The notes: generated from the letters alone by a model not told the origin. 64,000 nucleotides of DNA from Arthrobacter sunyaminii (GCF_018866305.1 NZ_CP076456.1:496001-560000), one strand, 5' to 3'; shown: positions 1 to 10,619, counted from the stretch's first letter. A program made the numbers and translations.

Positions 1-264
1 GGCGATCAGCGAGTCACTCATTCGCGCGAAGCGGACGACGTGGCGGGAAATGCCTCGGGGCAGTGCCGCAAGGTTATCCTTGGGCCACTCTTCGAGCGGC
101 AAATGCCACGGCAGGTCCAGCAGCCCCGGGTCCATCGAAGCAGCGGTAATGTTCAGGGACGCGAGTGCCTTTTGAGGGGCCGAGAGATGAATCCGGGGCA
201 GTTTGCCCTGCTGCTCCCAGTCTGTTGGTTCATCGCGCCATTTGGCACCTGCGGGTTCGGACAT
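1..264 (-). CDS. DUF4032 domain protein, 5' part only (cut by window edge)
   Basis: The first 88 codons of a minus-strand gene are present; the rest lies outside the window. The start is ATG at 264-262. The translation begins MSEPAGAKWRDEPTDWEQQG and contains DLPWHLPLEEWPKDNLAALP, which resembles the N-terminus of actinobacterial DUF4032 proteins (often annotated with a lipopolysaccharide-kinase-like region further on). Its function is not known. It follows the UgpC-type ATPase gene on the same strand, but a strong terminator separates them, so it probably has its own transcript. Family assignment is from memory of the N-terminal pattern only. Confidence 0.7.
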   Translation of the reverse strand, partial: MSEPAGAKWRDEPTDWEQQGKLPRIHLSAPQKALASLNITAASMDPGLLDLPWHLPLEEWPKDNLAALPRGISRHVVRFARMSDSLIA

Positions 265-310
265 AAGCACACGCCTTCATCGAACGTTCTGCTGAAACGG
301 AGATGTAGTT

Positions 311-368
311 AAACAGAAAATGCGGTGGCCCCTTAAACGAGTCTAGAACAGTCGCATGGGCCACCGCA
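311..368 (-). terminator. Rho-independent terminator after the ABC ATPase gene
   Basis: An 11-bp perfect stem (321-331 with 358-368, GGGCCACCGCA) has a 26-nt loop. Read on the minus strand it is followed by the T-rich tract TTTTCTGTTT. It lies 16 bp downstream of the ATPase stop codon and before DUF4032. Confidence 0.75.
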
Positions 369-383
369 TATTCGGCGGCGGAA

Positions 384-1475
384 CTAGGCCTGGTCTGCCA
401 GGCGCTCTCCATTGCTGGTGTCGAACAGGTGCACATGGCCCTGCTGCGGGCGGACGAACAGGGTGTCGCCCTTCATCGGGGGACGCCTGCCGTCAACACG
501 GACCACCATGTCCCGGTCAGTTCCGTCGAGGGTGGTGTGCCCGTAAACGTAAGCATCGGCGCCAAGCTCCTCCACCACGTCAACTTCCACCTTCAGGCCG
601 GAGCCGGAAGAGTCAACGATCTCCAGGTCCTCAGGCCGGACGCCGACGGTCACGGTGTTGCCTGCGGCCGCGCCCAGAACCGAGCTGGCGACCGGGTAGA
701 TGGCGCCGCCGAAGGCAACACCGCCGTCCACAACGGGCAGTTCCAGCAGGTTCATGGCAGGGGAGCCGATGAAGCCGGCCACAAAGACATTCTTGGGGTG
801 GTCGTACAGGTTGCGCGGGGTGTCCACCTGCTGCAGGATGCCGTCCTTGAGCACAGCCACGCGGTCACCCATGGTCATGGCCTCAACCTGGTCGTGGGTC
901 ACGTAAACGGTGGTGACGCCCAGGCGGCGGGTCAGCGATGCGATCTGGGTGCGGGTCTGTACGCGCAGCTTGGCGTCCAGGTTGGACAGCGGTTCATCCA
1001 TGAGGAAGACCTGCGGGTTACGGACAATGGCACGACCCATGGCGACGCGCTGGCGCTGGCCGCCGGAGAGTGCCTTTGGCTTGCGGTCCAGGTAGTCCTC
1101 GAGGTCCAGGAGCTTGGCGGCATCGCGGACACGTTCCATCCGCTCTTCCTTGCCGATGCCTGCGATCTTCAGGGCAAAGCCCATGTTGTCCGCTACGGAC
1201 ATGTGGGGATAGAGGGCGTAGTTCTGGAAAACCATGGCAATGTCACGGTCTTTGGGCGGGACATCCGTGACGTCGCGGTCACCGATAAGAATGCGGCCGG
1301 AGTTGACGTCTTCGAGTCCGGCGAGCATGCGCAGGGAGGTTGACTTGCCGCAGCCGGAAGGCCCAACGAGCACCAGGAATTCGCCGTCGGCGATCTCCAG
1401 GCTGAGATTGTCCACTGCGGGCCTGTCAGTGCCCGGGTACAGGCGAGTGGCCTGGTCAAACGTTACCGTTGCCAT
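384..1475 (-). CDS. ugpC: Carbohydrate ABC transporter ATP-binding protein, UgpC/MsiK type
   Basis: This 363-aa ATPase hydrolyses ATP on the cytoplasmic face of CUT1-type sugar importers. It shows Walker A GPSGCGKST (38-46), Q-loop Gln84, signature LSGGQRQRV (136-144), Walker B VFLMDE (156-161) and H-loop His194. A regulatory OB/TOBE-like C-terminal region follows (about 235-363), as in MalK, UgpC and MsiK. ATG at 1475 is preceded by AAGGAG. No permease or binding-protein gene is adjacent. In actinobacteria one MsiK-type ATPase often serves several sugar importers, and the two importers in this window (17734-20856 and 40672-44630) lack an ATPase gene. Calling it a shared subunit is inference; a small palindrome CGGGCA-N6-TGCCCG (1491-1508) in its leader is unexplained. 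Confidence 0.93.
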   Translation of the reverse strand: MATVTFDQATRLYPGTDRPAVDNLSLEIADGEFLVLVGPSGCGKSTSLRMLAGLEDVNSGRILIGDRDVTDVPPKDRDIAMVFQNYALYPHMSVADNMGFALKIAGIGKEERMERVRDAAKLLDLEDYLDRKPKALSGGQRQRVAMGRAIVRNPQVFLMDEPLSNLDAKLRVQTRTQIASLTRRLGVTTVYVTHDQVEAMTMGDRVAVLKDGILQQVDTPRNLYDHPKNVFVAGFIGSPAMNLLELPVVDGGVAFGGAIYPVASSVLGAAAGNTVTVGVRPEDLEIVDSSGSGLKVEVDVVEELGADAYVYGHTTLDGTDRDMVVRVDGRRPPMKGDTLFVRPQQGHVHLFDTSNGERLADQA

Positions 1476-1605
1476 GATATTTCTCCTTCACGGGCAGGTA
1501 CGTGCCCGACGATCCGTTGTGAAGTGCTTATGTAGTTGTACAGCAGGTGGCAGCGGTTGTGGCCGCGGTCACAGGGTCAGTATGCCACACCCGTCCCGCG
1601 GCGGA

Positions 1606-2378
1606 TCATTTGTGTGCGCGGCGAAGTTCCAGCAGGTGCGCCAGGACCGAGCTGAAGGCAGCCGGGGAGCCCACCCGGAAGGCGGCACGGGTGTCCCCGG
1701 GGCCGATCTTGATGGCCAGGTCCCCGGATTCCAGGGCTGCAAAGCCGTGCTCGTCGGTGACGTCATCGCCGGCGAACAGCACCGCCGTCGCACCGGTGAG
1801 TTCGCGCAGGGCGCGGATTCCTTCCCCCTTGTTGGTATGGACAACGGAGGCTTCCAGGACCCGCTTGCCGTCCGTGAGCTGGACACCGTCCAGTGCGCCA
1901 AGTCCCCGCCGGGCTGCATCGGTTGCGGCTGAGGCGACATCATCCGGTGCGCTGCGGGTGTGGAGCACGACGCCGGCCGGCTTTGCTTCCAGCCAGGTGC
2001 CCGGATGGGACGAGGTCACCCTTTCCACCGCTTCGCGTGCCCGCGCCAGCAAGGCAACCTGCTCCGGTGTCAGACGCAGCGGTTCGGCGTTGGGTCCCGT
2101 CCAGGCCTCTGCGCCGTGGCTGCCAATCAGCAGGGTTTCCGGCTCGGGGGAGGCGGTCCGGCGCAGGCTGTCCAGGGCGCGTCCGGAGATCAAAGCGGTA
2201 AAGGTGTCCGGCAGTTCTCCCAGCCCGGCCACTGCCGCAGCCGATGCCGGAAGCGGACGGGCGTCGTCGGCGTGCTCCACCAGGGGCGCGAGAGTACCGT
2301 CGAAGTCCAGCGCCACCAGCAGCGTTTCCGTGTCCGCCACCCGTGCCAGCGCCTGCATCAGATCTTCGGGGAGGTTGT

Positions 2379-2382
<4 letters not shown>
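1606..2382 (-). CDS. otsB: Trehalose-6-phosphate phosphatase
   Basis: OtsB dephosphorylates trehalose 6-phosphate to trehalose, the second step of the OtsAB route. The 258-aa protein has HAD-superfamily motifs: DFDGTLAP (Asp26 nucleophile, Asp28 acid/base), SGR in motif II and GDDVTDE (205-211) for Mg2+ binding. The length is normal for bacterial OtsB. The GTG start at 2382 overlaps the otsA stop (GTGA), with GAGG 8 nt upstream inside otsA. The two genes are therefore translationally coupled in one operon. Confidence 0.95.
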
Positions 2383-3842
<1,460 letters not shown>

Positions 3843-4010
3843 GATATGCACCCCTTGTTTGGCTTATGTATTTAGGCCACTCTATCCAAGGCTGGAAACT
3901 TTATGCCTGTACAGGCCGTTGAAAGTAAGGGCGGACACCCCCGGTGGCCTAAACTGTTGCTGCCCGGCCGCATGCCCAAACGGGCAGGCGTGAGAGAGAC
4001 ATGAGGAACT

Positions 4011-4883
4011 ATGACTGAGCGGAACCCCAAGCCCAGCAAGGCCGATCGCACGGCTGCTGCGCGCGAACAGGCGCGTGCCCTGCGTGAAGCCCAGAAGAAG
4101 AAGGAGCGGCGCAACAAGCTCCTGGTGCGCTGGGGCGTGGTGGTTGCCGTGGTGGCGGTCATCGTCATCGTGGCGCTGATCGTGATCAATTCCGTGCGCA
4201 GCGGCAACGGAGCGGACGCCCAGACCGGAGAATCTCCGGCCAACGCGAATGAATACGGCGGCATTACGGTGACGTCCACCACCTCGCTGGAGCCCACCGA
4301 GCCGTTCAGTGTTGATGTTGCCTCACTGCCGGAGGCTCCGTCCGACGCCAAGGAAGACGCACCCGTTCCCCCGGGCATTGAAGCAGCCGAAGCCGGCCAG
4401 CCGGTGCCAATCGTGGCTTACGTGGATGTGAACTGCGTGCACTGTGCCGACTTCGAGAAGGCCTACAACTCGCAGATCGCCACCTGGCTCGACGCCGGCG
4501 AGGTCACCTTTGAGTACCGCACCGTCGCGTTCCTGGACCGCGGATCACCCACGAATTACTCCTCGCGCGGCGCCAATGCCGCAGCCTGCGTGGCGGACAC
4601 CAACCCGGAGTCCTACTGGGACTTCATGAGCGCCATCTTTGCCAACTACGACAACGGCGAGATCAAGAACGCGGAGCTGGCTGACATGGCCGAGTCCGTG
4701 GGTGCCGGCGATGCGTCCGACTGCATCCAGAATGACGGCTTCCGCGCCTTCGTGAACTATGCGGACCGCCTGGCCCGCGTGGACTACGTCAGCGGAACTC
4801 CCACCGTGTATGTCAACGGTGCGGAGAGCAACCCCAATGACTTCACTGCCGCTGTTGAAGCTGCCATCGAGGCCACCAAGTAA
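4011..4883 (+). CDS. Membrane-anchored DsbA-family thiol-disulfide protein
   Basis: This 290-aa protein has a lysine/arginine-rich cytoplasmic N-terminus (1-40), one membrane segment (about 41-60), a linker (61-130) and an extracytoplasmic thioredoxin-like domain with the CVHC pair (Cys142, Cys145). A cis-Pro-type SGTPTVYVNG segment lies near the C-terminus. Such Thioredoxin_4/DsbA proteins of actinobacteria make or exchange disulfides outside the membrane. ATG 4011 is preceded by GAGG. It is divergent from otsA, and no DsbB/VKOR partner gene is adjacent. Whether it is an oxidase, isomerase or reductase cannot be told from sequence. Confidence 0.88.
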   Translation: MTERNPKPSKADRTAAAREQARALREAQKKKERRNKLLVRWGVVVAVVAVIVIVALIVINSVRSGNGADAQTGESPANANEYGGITVTSTTSLEPTEPFSVDVASLPEAPSDAKEDAPVPPGIEAAEAGQPVPIVAYVDVNCVHCADFEKAYNSQIATWLDAGEVTFEYRTVAFLDRGSPTNYSSRGANAAACVADTNPESYWDFMSAIFANYDNGEIKNAELADMAESVGAGDASDCIQNDGFRAFVNYADRLARVDYVSGTPTVYVNGAESNPNDFTAAVEAAIEATK

Positions 4884-4964
4884 CCTGTTCCGGTTTCCCC
4901 CGGTGCGTCCGTTTCGTGCGGAACCGCCTCCTGGTTTCGCGGGAACGGGCGCTCTGGGCTAACC

Positions 4965-4992
4965 TTGACTAGCGCAGTTGCCGTGTTTGGCT
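4965..4992 (+). promoter_or_regulatory. Possible promoter of tRNA-Thr
   Basis: TTGACT (4965-4970) lies 16 nt before TTGGCT (4987-4992), about 45 bp ahead of the tRNA. The -10 match is poor, so this is tentative. Confidence 0.3.
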
Positions 4993-5035
4993 TTTGAAGC
5001 ACGACGACGGCGGTTAGCCGGCTTAGGCCGGCGCC

Positions 5036-5112
5036 GCCCCCTTAGCTCAGCTGGCCAGAGCACCTGTCTTGTAAACAGGGGGTCGCCGGTTCGAATCCGG
5101 CAGGGGGCTCCA
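5036..5112 (+). tRNA. tRNA-Thr (anticodon TGT)
   Basis: This is a full 77-nt cloverleaf. The acceptor stem is GCCCCCT/AGGGGGC, the anticodon stem CCTGT/ACAGG has the loop CTTGTAA (anticodon TGT, reading ACA), and the T-arm is GCCGG-TTCGAAT-CCGGC. The discriminator is T and CCA is encoded. Its 3' 29 nt are repeated at 6044-6072. Confidence 0.96.
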
Positions 5113-5114
5113 CG

Positions 5115-5158
5115 AAACCCCTCCTGATCAGGCATAACGCTGATCGGGAGGGGTTTTT
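5115..5158 (+). terminator. Terminator of tRNA-Thr
   Basis: A long stem (CCCCTCCTGATCAG with CTGATCGGGAGGGG) has an 8-nt loop and is followed by TTTTT. It sits directly after the encoded CCA. Its sequence is related to the hairpin at 6081-6121. Confidence 0.88.
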
Positions 5159-5186
5159 CTATGGCATTCGAAGGCTCACGACACGC

Positions 5187-5570
5187 TTACAACAGGGGCT
5201 GGCGTGATGCTTCTGAATCAGCCGGTGCCAGGGGTTCGGCTCGCTCTGTGCGGTACAGGCCGCGCAGGTAACCCTGATGCAGGAGGTCCCGCTGGGCCCA
5301 TTGCAGGTACGAAACCCCCGGCTCAAGGTCGAGCCGCTGCCAGAGCTTGCCGGAGTAGAAGAAGGAACCGAGCAGGGTGCCGAGCAGCAGGACCAATCCG
5401 CCGAGGATGGTGACTTCCCAGATTCTTTGGATGGCAAGCACGGCTCCGATAGTCAGCAGGATCAGGCTAAGAAACGGAACCCACCGGATTTCCGGGATCC
5501 GGACCGTTGCCAAGAGCACGCCTAGGCACAGTCCCAGAATGGCGATGATGATCAACGGTGTTGCCTCCAT
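5187..5570 (-). CDS. Small hydrophobic membrane protein, unknown function
   Basis: The 127-aa product (MEATPLIIIAILGLCLGVLL...) has three hydrophobic stretches (about 4-22, 32-50 and 55-75) and a charged C-terminal tail with no recognised motif. The ATG at 5570 has AGGAG 8 nt upstream and is preferred over an upstream in-frame ATG at 5654 with no clear ribosome site. The gene lies between tRNA-Thr and the repeated tRNA 3' end, so it may be cargo of a decayed islet. Its family was not recognised. Confidence 0.6.
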   Translation of the reverse strand: MEATPLIIIAILGLCLGVLLATVRIPEIRWVPFLSLILLTIGAVLAIQRIWEVTILGGLVLLLGTLLGSFFYSGKLWQRLDLEPGVSYLQWAQRDLLHQGYLRGLYRTERAEPLAPADSEASRQPLL

Positions 5571-5805
5571 GATGCTGACTCCTGCTCCTCTGGCGGTAAA
5601 CTTCAGGCTGTCAACCCACCTGCCGGATTTCAACCTATCGGCAGTCATCGTCACTGTAGACCAGGCCGATGGGAGCCGGAACCGTGGCGATGAACAGGCA
5701 CCTGCTTTGGTACGGCTCCGCCATCGAGTTCTAGGTGAATTGTTTTATGGGCAGCCGCTAAACCGGGCATGACAAGCCCCGGCCGAAACGGGGCAGAGCG
5801 TCACA

Positions 5806-5946
5806 TCATTCCTTGCGGCGGGCTGTGCGCCTGACAGCGCGATGCGGCACACCTTTGCGTGCGACGTAGACGATCCCGAAGATCACCGCGGCAATCAGGA
5901 GAATCATGAGGAACACGGTCAATGTCCAGCCTGCGATAACACCCAT
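5806..5946 (-). CDS. 46-aa single-span membrane peptide
   Basis: A short reading frame with ATG at 5946, preceded by GAAGGAC, encodes one strongly hydrophobic span (about 8-29, containing VFLMILLIAAVIFG) followed by a very basic tail (RKGVPHRAVRRTARRKE). Gram-positive genomes hold many such one-span basic peptides of unknown role. A weak hairpin GCCCCG/CGGGGC (5776-5794) lies downstream. It shares the tRNA islet with the gene at 5187-5570. Confidence 0.55.
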   Translation of the reverse strand: MGVIAGWTLTVFLMILLIAAVIFGIVYVARKGVPHRAVRRTARRKE

Positions 5947-6043
5947 TTCATTTGTCCTTCCGTCGAGCCATTAGCTATTCGGAGCAGGTCATGTACGCAC
6001 ACCGTAGCCCACGTTCAGCTGTACCCAGAACGTAAACGGAAGT

Positions 6044-6072
6044 GGGTCGCCGGTTCGAATCCGGCAGGGGGC
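6044..6072 (+). repeat. 29-bp exact copy of the tRNA-Thr 3' end
   Basis: Positions 6044-6072 are identical to 5080-5108, from the base of the anticodon arm through the T-arm to the end of the acceptor stem. Upstream (about 6006-6043) only scraps resemble the D- and anticodon arms (TTCAGCTG, CGTAAAC), and the tRNA-like encoded CCA is not in place. This is either an attachment-site duplicate left by integration at the tRNA or the decayed second copy of a tandem tRNA. Confidence 0.9.
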
Positions 6073-6080
6073 CCACAAAA

Positions 6081-6126
6081 AACTCCTCCTGCTCAGGCAT
6101 AGCACCTGAGCAGGAGGAGTTTTCTT
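6081..6126. terminator. Bidirectional hairpin terminator
   Basis: A perfect 16-bp stem (6081-6096 with 6106-6121) has a 9-nt loop. On the plus strand TTCTTT follows; on the minus strand TTTTTT follows, so it can end the DUF5692 transcript. Both its sequence and its place resemble the tRNA-Thr terminator at 5115-5158. Confidence 0.82.
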
Positions 6127-6153
6127 TATCGCAGTGAGCGGCGGCCGGCGGGG

Positions 6154-7131
6154 TTAGACGGTGACCGGCCGGCCCGTTCCCGGGGACCCGGGCAGGGCAG
6201 CCGGGGACTCGCCGGGGAGGTTGGCGTCGCGCACCTCCTGGTACTGAGGCAGGTGGGTGTACAGCTCGTCGCGCAGCGGGTTGCGGTGCCGTTTGACGAT
6301 GGTGAACACCTGGTAGACCGCGACGGCGATGTTGGCCGCCAGCGAGATGGCCGACACGACGAACAGCGCGGTCGGGTTGTGCGAGGACTCGACGGCGAAC
6401 GGCGACGTGCTCACGAATGTGGGGACCGCCATCGTGAACATCATCCACAATGCCAGGGTGTGGGCGCGGTGCTGCAGCCATGCACCCTTCTTGAGGAAGA
6501 ACGCGGGGATGGTGCAGGAGATGAGCAGTGCCGCACCGGCGTAGAACGAGTGGTCACCGACGCAGTTGTAAACGTAGGCGAAGTTCCACAGGTCGTACGC
6601 GATGATCCAGAACCACATCATGTCGGGCCAGATCATGTCCTTCGACTTGTCGCGGGAGACGATGATGCCCGTCCAGCCGCAGATGGTGAGCAGGTTCAGG
6701 ATGCCGGCGATGGCGTTCATGTAGTTCCACGGACCGCCGACCATGAAAACGCCGTCGTGCATGCCCTGCAGGCCCGCCACCTCAACGTCTCGGATGACCG
6801 CCTCGGCGATGTTGATCGCAAGGATCAGTGCAGGGAACATCAGCATCCAGCGGTTCTTCGCCAGGCGCGGGACATACCGGATGAGCATGAAGCCCAGGCA
6901 CCCGAGGAGTGCCGAGTACACCTTCACCCAGTGGAACCACGTTCCTGTGGACGACCCTTCTCCGGCCGTCGTGGGCCACACGAACACGGTCAGGAGGACG
7001 GGCAGCGCCACGAAGAAGGCCAGACCGGCCCACTTCCAGCGCCGCGTCACTTCGTTAAGCGCAATGAGGGCAACCAGGACGACGCCGAACATCGCCCAGG
7101 AATACCAGGGAATCGATTCGTACAAGAACAT
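6154..7131 (-). CDS. DUF5692-type polytopic membrane protein
   Basis: This 325-aa protein has about eight or nine hydrophobic spans, conserved-looking aromatic loops (SIPWYSW, WNYMNAIAG, WFWIIAYDLWNFAYVYNC) and a short polar C-terminal tail. It fits my recollection of the DUF5692 family, whose function is unknown. The start is ATG 7131 with AAGGAGAGG 7 nt upstream. It is divergent from a TetR-family gene across about 127 bp that contains a palindrome (7212-7231), so it is probably that regulator's target. No substrate can be inferred. Confidence 0.72.
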   Translation of the reverse strand: MFLYESIPWYSWAMFGVVLVALIALNEVTRRWKWAGLAFFVALPVLLTVFVWPTTAGEGSSTGTWFHWVKVYSALLGCLGFMLIRYVPRLAKNRWMLMFPALILAINIAEAVIRDVEVAGLQGMHDGVFMVGGPWNYMNAIAGILNLLTICGWTGIIVSRDKSKDMIWPDMMWFWIIAYDLWNFAYVYNCVGDHSFYAGAALLISCTIPAFFLKKGAWLQHRAHTLALWMMFTMAVPTFVSTSPFAVESSHNPTALFVVSAISLAANIAVAVYQVFTIVKRHRNPLRDELYTHLPQYQEVRDANLPGESPAALPGSPGTGRPVTV

Positions 7132-7211
7132 CTAGGGACCTCTCCTTATTGGCCCGCCGCATGCGTGCCGTCTGATTCCAAAGTAAAAAAGGCCGCCCCG
7201 CGCGGTCATTA

Positions 7212-7231
7212 GACACCTGTTGCGATGTGTC
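7212..7231. promoter_or_regulatory. Candidate TetR operator
   Basis: GACAC (7212-7216) and GTGTC (7227-7231) form an inverted repeat with a 10-nt spacer between the divergent DUF5692 and TetR genes. Size and place suit a TetR dimer site. Confidence 0.45.
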
Positions 7232-7258
7232 CAAAAGCGCCCGGTGCTACCGTCAGGC

Positions 7259-7855
7259 ATGACCGATGAGGGCACCGACGCGCAGCGTCACGCGAGTGCG
7301 CGAGCGGCTTTGGCTGCCGCGCTCAAGGCCCGGCTGAACACCGAGCCACTGGACAAAGTGACGGTCACGGAACTAACACGCGACTGCGGACTGACGCGGC
7401 AGGCGTTCTACTACCACTTCACCGATGTGCGGGATCTCGCGGTCTGGGTGTTCGAGACCGAGGTTGCCCGCCGGGTCCGCGCTTTTGCGGCTGAGGTGGG
7501 ATGGGCTGACGGACTTGTGCGGTTGATGCTGTACATGCGCGATAACCGCTCGTCGACGCTCGGTGTCCTCAACGGGGTGGGCCAGCCCGGGCTCGAACGT
7601 TTCCTGTTTCGGCAGATGCGACCGATCACCGAGGCCGTGATGGACCAGGACGGCGGCGGACCGGCGCGCCCGCAGGACCGGGTCCTGGTGGTCGACTTTT
7701 ACACCTCGGCCGTGCTCGCCGTGGTCCTGCGATGGGTCGCGGACGGCATGGTCGACCACCCGTACAAGGTGGTGGGGGACCTGGAAATCATGCTGCACGG
7801 CGCCGTGCGGGAGTCCGTCCGCCGGCTCGACGCCAGGGCAGCTCCAGGAAACTAA
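7259..7855 (+). CDS. TetR/AcrR-family transcriptional regulator
   Basis: This 198-aa regulator has an N-terminal helix-turn-helix (about residues 13-58: KVTVTELTRDCGLTRQAFYY...FTDVRDLAVWVFE) typical of TetR and a ligand-binding-type C-terminal half similar to the DhaS-like C-terminal subgroup. ATG 7259 gives the usual short lead before the DNA-binding domain; an upstream ATG at 7220 would add 13 residues. No strong Shine-Dalgarno precedes either. It is divergent from the DUF5692 gene, which is the likely target along with itself. The ligand is unknown. Confidence 0.85.
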   Translation: MTDEGTDAQRHASARAALAAALKARLNTEPLDKVTVTELTRDCGLTRQAFYYHFTDVRDLAVWVFETEVARRVRAFAAEVGWADGLVRLMLYMRDNRSSTLGVLNGVGQPGLERFLFRQMRPITEAVMDQDGGGPARPQDRVLVVDFYTSAVLAVVLRWVADGMVDHPYKVVGDLEIMLHGAVRESVRRLDARAAPGN

Positions 7856-8048
7856 TAAACGTCATCTGATGTCTATTTGTGGGACCACTTCACCACAGCC
7901 TCAGCCGCGCGGCTGACCCGTGAGCTGGCTGCAGCCGCTTGAAGGGCTGAACCCGTTGCCAGCGACCTGGGCCGGCCGCCGGATGGTCCTGGGGGCTGAT
8001 CACGCAGATCACGGGTTGCTCCGGCAGCGGTGTTGCTCATCCAGCAGT

Positions 8049-9257
8049 TCAGCCGGGACGGCGGACCTGCGGCACCAGTTCCAGCAGGTGCTCCTCCACA
8101 TAGTCCAGGGCCAGGCGCAGGGCACCGGTTGGTACCAGCAGTTTGCCCATGTTGGAGACGGCCAGCCGCGGCGGCTCCGCCACATAGCCGGCAAGTTCCC
8201 GGGTCATGGCAGGCAGCAATGCCTCGGCCGATGCTGCCACGGCGCCGCCGATGACGATCAGGCGCGGGTCGAAGAAGGACGAAACAAGGGCCAGCACCCG
8301 GGCCATGCGCCGGGCGATACGGTCCAGGATTTCCTGTGCCACCGGATCGCCGTCGGCTGCTGCCTCGAAAACGTAGCGGGCCGACGCGCGGTTGGTTTTC
8401 GGCCCCACGAGGTCCCGGATCCGCCCGTCGTGCCCGTCTTTGAGGGCGGCACTGCCCCAGAGGCGGGCCAGTTTCGCGATGCCGTCCTCGTTGCCGACGC
8501 CCTGGACAAGTTCCAGCCCGCCCATCGCACCCGTTCCGCCGCGGGCGCCGTGCAGCAGCCTGCCGGCGTCGATAATTCCGCTGCCCAGGCGCTCGCCGGC
8601 GAGGATCACCGCGAGGTTTTTTTCACCCGCGCCAACACCGCGCCACCGTTCGGCAAGCGCCGCCAGCTTGGCATCATTCTCCACCAGCATCGGCCAGCCC
8701 CGGACCTCGCCGAATTCCCGCTGCAGGCCGAGGTCAAACAGGGGTGCCATGGGCTGGCCGGGAACGACGACGCCGTCGCCGGCCACCTGTGCGGCAACAC
8801 CCGTCCCGACGCAGAACACCTTTGCCGAGGTGATGCCGGCGTCCTCAAGCGCCTTGTCCACCGCGTCCGTCAATATCCGCCGCCGGGCATCCGGCTGACC
8901 GCCGTGGCGGGGGAATTGGGCCTCCGCACCGCCGACGACGGTTCCGGCGAGGTCGGCAACCAGGACTCGGATAGTTGCGATGCCGACGTCGAGCCCCAGG
9001 ACATAGCCGGCATTTTCATTGAACTCAAAGCGCCGTGCAGGCCGCCCCTTTTGTCCTTCCGCACGCGGGGAATCAGCTTCCCGGGCCCAGCCGCGGGCGA
9101 CCAGGTCATCACACACGGCGATCACCGTGGCACGCGTCAGCCCGGTGGCTTCGATCAGGTCGGTGCCCGTCACGGACGAGGCTGACCGCAGCACTTCCAG
9201 CACCGCCCGGAGGTTGGTGCGGCGCAGAAGCTGGGGGGTATTTGCGGAGGGGTCCAT
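8049..9257 (-). CDS. ROK-family transcriptional regulator (NagC/XylR type)
   Basis: The 402-aa protein has an N-terminal winged helix (about 5-60: LLRRTNLRAVLEVLR, TGLTRATVIAVCDDL) followed by a ROK sugar-kinase-like domain with LGLDVGIATIRVLVADLAG (phosphate-binding region) and ENDAKLAALAE. The usual ROK zinc motif CxCGxxGCxE is absent: the matching stretch reads GGTGAMGGLELVQGVGNED. This suggests a sensor that does not need the zinc site and is not a kinase. ATG 9257 is chosen over 9293 because it gives the normal N-terminus with AAAAGG just upstream. It is divergent from gap, with a palindrome between them. Confidence 0.88.
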   Translation of the reverse strand: MDPSANTPQLLRRTNLRAVLEVLRSASSVTGTDLIEATGLTRATVIAVCDDLVARGWAREADSPRAEGQKGRPARRFEFNENAGYVLGLDVGIATIRVLVADLAGTVVGGAEAQFPRHGGQPDARRRILTDAVDKALEDAGITSAKVFCVGTGVAAQVAGDGVVVPGQPMAPLFDLGLQREFGEVRGWPMLVENDAKLAALAERWRGVGAGEKNLAVILAGERLGSGIIDAGRLLHGARGGTGAMGGLELVQGVGNEDGIAKLARLWGSAALKDGHDGRIRDLVGPKTNRASARYVFEAAADGDPVAQEILDRIARRMARVLALVSSFFDPRLIVIGGAVAASAEALLPAMTRELAGYVAEPPRLAVSNMGKLLVPTGALRLALDYVEEHLLELVPQVRRPG

Positions 9258-9311
9258 GGGATGCCTTTTGACGTGTGGCGGTAATAACAGCATAATTGTA
9301 GAAGGTAATAA

Positions 9312-9326
9312 ATTTAGTGTCTAAAT
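9312..9326. promoter_or_regulatory. Candidate ROK regulator operator
   Basis: ATTTAG-TGT-CTAAAT is a perfect palindrome in an AT-rich patch between the ROK gene and gap. TTTAG/CTAAA half-sites are typical of XylR-like ROK repressors, so control of gap and autoregulation are plausible. Confidence 0.5.
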
Positions 9327-9346
9327 CTAATCCTGATCGAGCCTGA

Positions 9347-10363
<1,017 letters not shown>

Positions 10364-10398
10364 AGCTGGCCGCTTCCTTCGGGAGATCAGCACAGAAC

Positions 10399-10457
10399 AA
10401 CGCACGACGGCGCCGCGCCGGACCGCTTTCAGGGTCCGGGCGGCGCCGTCGTGCGTT
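10399..10457 (+). terminator. Terminator after gap
   Basis: A very stable hairpin pairs ACGCACGACGGCGCCGC with GCGGCGCCGTCGTGCGT, enclosing a second GGACC/GGTCC stem, and is followed by TTTAA. It starts about 35 bp after the gap stop. Confidence 0.8.
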
Positions 10458-10619
10458 TAACGCCGTTGGCCCTTCAACCTCAGCAATGGCACGCGGGCCT
10501 GCGTGCGCTGCCCTTGTTCGCCCCGGGACCAACCGCGGACAATGAGTCGGATAGCTGCATAAACCGGAAGCACCAGTGGTGCGGGGCGGGCCACTGTCTA
10601 ACTCGACAGGACGGACACC

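Noticed and set aside
5842..6102. 86-codon plus-strand frame over the tRNA duplicate
   Set aside because: It lies opposite the 46-aa membrane peptide and runs through the tRNA remnant; the composition is not protein-like.
7903..7916. Perfect palindrome CAGCCGCGCGGCTG
   Set aside because: It lies in the gap between the 3' ends of the TetR and ROK genes with no T-run; such GC palindromes occur by chance.
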